NCBI GenBank assembly: GCA_937919075.1 | Contig: CALFOF010000202.1 | Span: 1 to 5,160 of the forward strand | Reading direction: 5' to 3' | Length of the DNA stretch: 5,160 nucleotides | Source of the DNA: an uncultured Cyanobium sp. | GTDB lineage: Bacteria > Cyanobacteriota > Cyanobacteriia > PCC-6307 > Cyanobiaceae | In this document: positions 1 to 5,160 of the stretch, one piece after another | How the letters are laid out: every line of letters starts with the position of its first letter | Position numbering within the stretch: the stretch's first letter is position 1 | Notes under the pieces: generated by a model | Databases searched by the model: none | The model's input: the letters and a program-made list of their open reading frames with translations, nothing else | What the model was told of the DNA's origin: nothing | Position numbers and translations under genes: made by a program

Positions 1-1062
1 GTTGCCGCGGCTGCGATCTTCGGGGACGAAGGATTCGCGCAGTTGGTCGATATAACCCAGGGTTGACTGGCGGTCACCCTCGAGCTTGCCGACCACGGTG
101 CCGGTGTGCAGTTGGTCACCACCGGAGAGGCGGAGGCACTTGGCCAGAACACGGAAGTGGATGCCGTGCTTGGGATGGCGGTCGATCACAGCGTGCATGG
201 CACGGTGGATGTGCAGCAGCATCCCGTTCTTGCGGCACCACTTGGCAAGACCGGTGTTGGCGGTGAAGCCACCGGTGATGTAGTCGTGCATGATGATCGG
301 CTGACCCAGTTCCTTGGCGAACTCGGCCCGCTCGTACATCTCTTCAGGAGTGGCGGCGGTGCAGTTGAGGTAGTGCCCCTTGCGCTCGCCGGTTTCCTGT
401 TCCGCCAATTTCACGGCTTCGGCCACGAACTCGAAACGGTTCTGCCAGCGCTGGAAGGGCTGGGAGTTGATGTTTTCGTCGTCCTTGGTGAAGTCGAGAC
501 CGCCGCGGAGGCACTCATAAACCACCCGGCCGTAGTTCTTGCCGGAGAGGCCGAGCTTGGGCTTGATGGTGCAACCCAGCAGGGGACGGCCGTACTTGTT
601 CATCCGGTCGCGTTCGACGCAGATGCCGTTCGGCGGGCCTGGGCAGGTCTTGATGAAGGCCATCGGGAAGCGGATGTCTTCCAGACGGAGGTGGCGCAGG
701 GCCTTGAAGCCGAACACGTTGCCCACCAGGGAGGTGAGCACGTTAGTGATCGAACCTTCCTCGAACAGATCGAGGGGGTAGGCGATGAAGGCATAGAAGG
801 ATTCCTTGTCGCCAGGAACGTCTTCGATGCGGTAGCAGCGGCCTTTGTAGAAGTCGAGATCGGTGAGGAGCTCGGACCACACGGTGGACCAGGTGCCGGT
901 GGAAGATTCAGCGGCCACGGCGGCTGCCACTTCTTCCTTGGGAACGCCTTCCTGGCCGGTGACCTTGAAGCAGGCCAGCAGGTCGGTGTCGAGGGGGACG
1001 TAGTCGGGAGTCCAGTACGTATCTCTGTACTCCTTGACCCCGGCGTCGTACTTCTTGCTCAT
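1..1062 (-). CDS. rbcL: RuBisCO large subunit, form IA (partial, 3' end outside window)
   Basis: Also called cbbL. The enzyme joins CO2 to ribulose-1,5-bisphosphate and here would be packed inside the alpha-carboxysome. The window holds the first 354 codons; about the last quarter of a roughly 470-residue protein is missing. Visible active-site residues, with spinach numbering in parentheses: K167 and K169 (175, 177), carbamylated K193 with D195 and E196 (201, 203, 204) in FTKDDEN, H286 and R287 (294, 295), H319 (327) and loop-6 K326 (334). The offset is a constant 8, so there is no gap or frameshift. GGDQLHTGT and the N-terminus [17 protein letters not shown] are typical of form IA rather than the form IB of beta-cyanobacteria. 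The start ATG at 1062 matches the family. Only a weak GAGA about 10 bases upstream could serve as ribosome binding site. It lies 72 bases after csoS1 on the same strand, so they are probably co-transcribed. rbcS and csoS2 are expected beyond base 1. Confidence 0.98.
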   Translation of the reverse strand, partial: MSKKYDAGVKEYRDTYWTPDYVPLDTDLLACFKVTGQEGVPKEEVAAAVAAESSTGTWSTVWSELLTDLDFYKGRCYRIEDVPGDKESFYAFIAYPLDLFEEGSITNVLTSLVGNVFGFKALRHLRLEDIRFPMAFIKTCPGPPNGICVERDRMNKYGRPLLGCTIKPKLGLSGKNYGRVVYECLRGGLDFTKDDENINSQPFQRWQNRFEFVAEAVKLAEQETGERKGHYLNCTAATPEEMYERAEFAKELGQPIIMHDYITGGFTANTGLAKWCRKNGMLLHIHRAMHAVIDRHPKHGIHFRVLAKCLRLSGGDQLHTGTVVGKLEGDRQSTLGYIDQLRESFVPEDRSRGN

Positions 1063-1134
1063 GGAGAAAATCTCGTGGTGGGTCGGGTGGGAAGGGGAAG
1101 CTGGGCAGCCCGCGATTCAGGGGCGGATCAGCTC

Positions 1135-1446
1135 TCAGTCCTTGGAGCCCAGACCGAAGCTGCTGTTGAGCGCCGGTTCGACTTCACGGTGCGGGCGGGC
1201 AATGATGTGGGCAGCCACGAGGCCGTCGCCAACGCGCTCACAGGCGTCAGCGCCAGCGCGAACGGCTGCGTTGACAGCGCCGGTTTCGCCACGCACCAGC
1301 ACGGTGACGTAGCCGCCGCCGACGAACTCACGACCGATCAGACGCACTTCTGCGGCTTTGGTCATCGCGTCGGCCGCTTCGATCGCGGGCACCAGGCCGC
1401 GGGTTTCGATCATGCCGAGGGCGATGCCCATGGTTTCATTCGCCAT
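1135..1446 (-). CDS. csoS1: Alpha-carboxysome major shell protein CsoS1 (BMC-domain hexamer)
   Basis: A 103-residue protein made almost wholly of one bacterial microcompartment (BMC) domain. Such proteins form hexamers that tile the carboxysome facets and let bicarbonate and sugar phosphates through a central pore. The opening ETMGIALGMIETRGLVPAIE is the start of the BMC fold. FVGGG at residues 41-45 is the pore loop, and HIIARPHREVEPAL at 80-93 is a conserved C-terminal segment of the CsoS1/CcmK group. The length matches CsoS1 of marine picocyanobacteria. The ATG at 1446 has GGAG six bases upstream; an in-frame ATG at 1488 would add 14 unconserved residues and lacks such a site. It is the first gene of its strand group, ahead of rbcL, the normal picocyanobacterial order. 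One BMC domain and this length exclude the tandem-domain CsoS1D. Paralogues CcmK and CsoS1A/B/C are hard to separate by name, but the rbcL context favours csoS1. Confidence 0.96.
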   Translation of the reverse strand: MANETMGIALGMIETRGLVPAIEAADAMTKAAEVRLIGREFVGGGYVTVLVRGETGAVNAAVRAGADACERVGDGLVAAHIIARPHREVEPALNSSFGLGSKD

Positions 1447-1452
1447 TGACGA

Positions 1453-1456
1453 CTCC
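1453..1456 (-). promoter_or_regulatory. Ribosome binding site of csoS1
   Basis: On the minus strand GGAG is followed by six bases and then the ATG at 1446. It supports this start over the in-frame ATG at 1488. Confidence 0.7.
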
Positions 1457-1536
1457 GGAACTGTGAGGAGGAGGTTCGCTAGGAACACTGCTCTTCGACG
1501 TACCCCTGCGTCAAGCGATTTGGGTGGCCCCTCCCA

Positions 1537-1552
1537 TCACCGTCCATGGTGA
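1537..1552. promoter_or_regulatory. Candidate operator dyad between csoS1 and chlN
   Basis: TCACC, six bases (GTCCAT), then GGTGA: a perfect 5-6-5 inverted repeat in the divergent promoter region, just upstream of the GATAAG that could serve chlN. A dyad here could bind a regulator acting on both directions, such as a LysR-type CbbR/RbcR protein. It does not match an RbcR site that I know, and short repeats of this size are common by chance. Confidence 0.2.
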
Positions 1553-1561
1553 ACCCGATAA

Positions 1562-4551
<2,990 letters not shown>

Positions 4552-4559
4552 GGGATTGA

Positions 4560-5160
<601 letters not shown>

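Noticed and set aside
106..1449. A 447-codon open frame on the plus strand covering rbcL and csoS1
   Set aside because: It is antisense to two unmistakable genes. GC-rich third positions in the true frame remove stops from the opposite strand. Its protein matches no family I know.
1447..1488. Longer CsoS1 starting at 1488
   Set aside because: The extra 14 residues precede the standard MANETMGIALG start and have no ribosome site; the start at 1446 has one.

Overview
The window comes from an alpha-cyanobacterium, that is, a Synechococcus/Cyanobium/Prochlorococcus-type picocyanobacterium. It carries a form IA RuBisCO large subunit next to a CsoS1 shell protein (alpha-carboxysome) and a full chlorophyll-type protochlorophyllide reductase cluster. 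The sequence is GC-rich, with mostly G or C at third codon positions. That fits a high-GC Cyanobium or Synechococcus better than a low-GC Prochlorococcus. The assignment rests on recognising the proteins; no search was run.

Layout: two gene groups point away from each other. On the minus strand, csoS1 (1446 to 1135) is followed after 72 bases by rbcL/cbbL (1062 to beyond base 1, cut by the window edge). This is the usual head of an alpha-carboxysome operon. On the plus strand are chlN (about 1679-2932), chlB (2923-4551, overlapping chlN by 10 bases) and chlL (4677 to beyond 5160, cut by the window edge). About 230 bases separate csoS1 from chlN and must hold both promoters. They also contain a possible 13-codon upstream reading frame ending just before the chlN ribosome binding site. 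A 125-base gap between chlB and chlL holds an 8-base inverted repeat and an 8-base direct repeat.

Function: CsoS1 tiles the shell of the carboxysome, in which RbcL (with RbcS, outside the window) fixes CO2. ChlL, ChlN and ChlB form the light-independent (dark-operative) protochlorophyllide oxidoreductase. ChlL is the ATP-dependent iron-sulfur electron donor, and ChlN-ChlB is the catalytic heterotetramer that reduces ring D of protochlorophyllide. All visible catalytic and cluster-binding residues are intact.

I see no wholly new system. The most interesting point is evolutionary. RuBisCO/CsoS1 and ChlNBL all look like the proteobacterial versions rather than those of beta-cyanobacteria, and the two modules sit head to head. 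The spacer also lacks csoS1D and ham1, which I recall lying upstream of csoS1 in Prochlorococcus. Smaller leads are the chlN leader reading frame, a perfect 23-base hairpin inside chlN, and a BchL-like N-terminal extension on ChlL.
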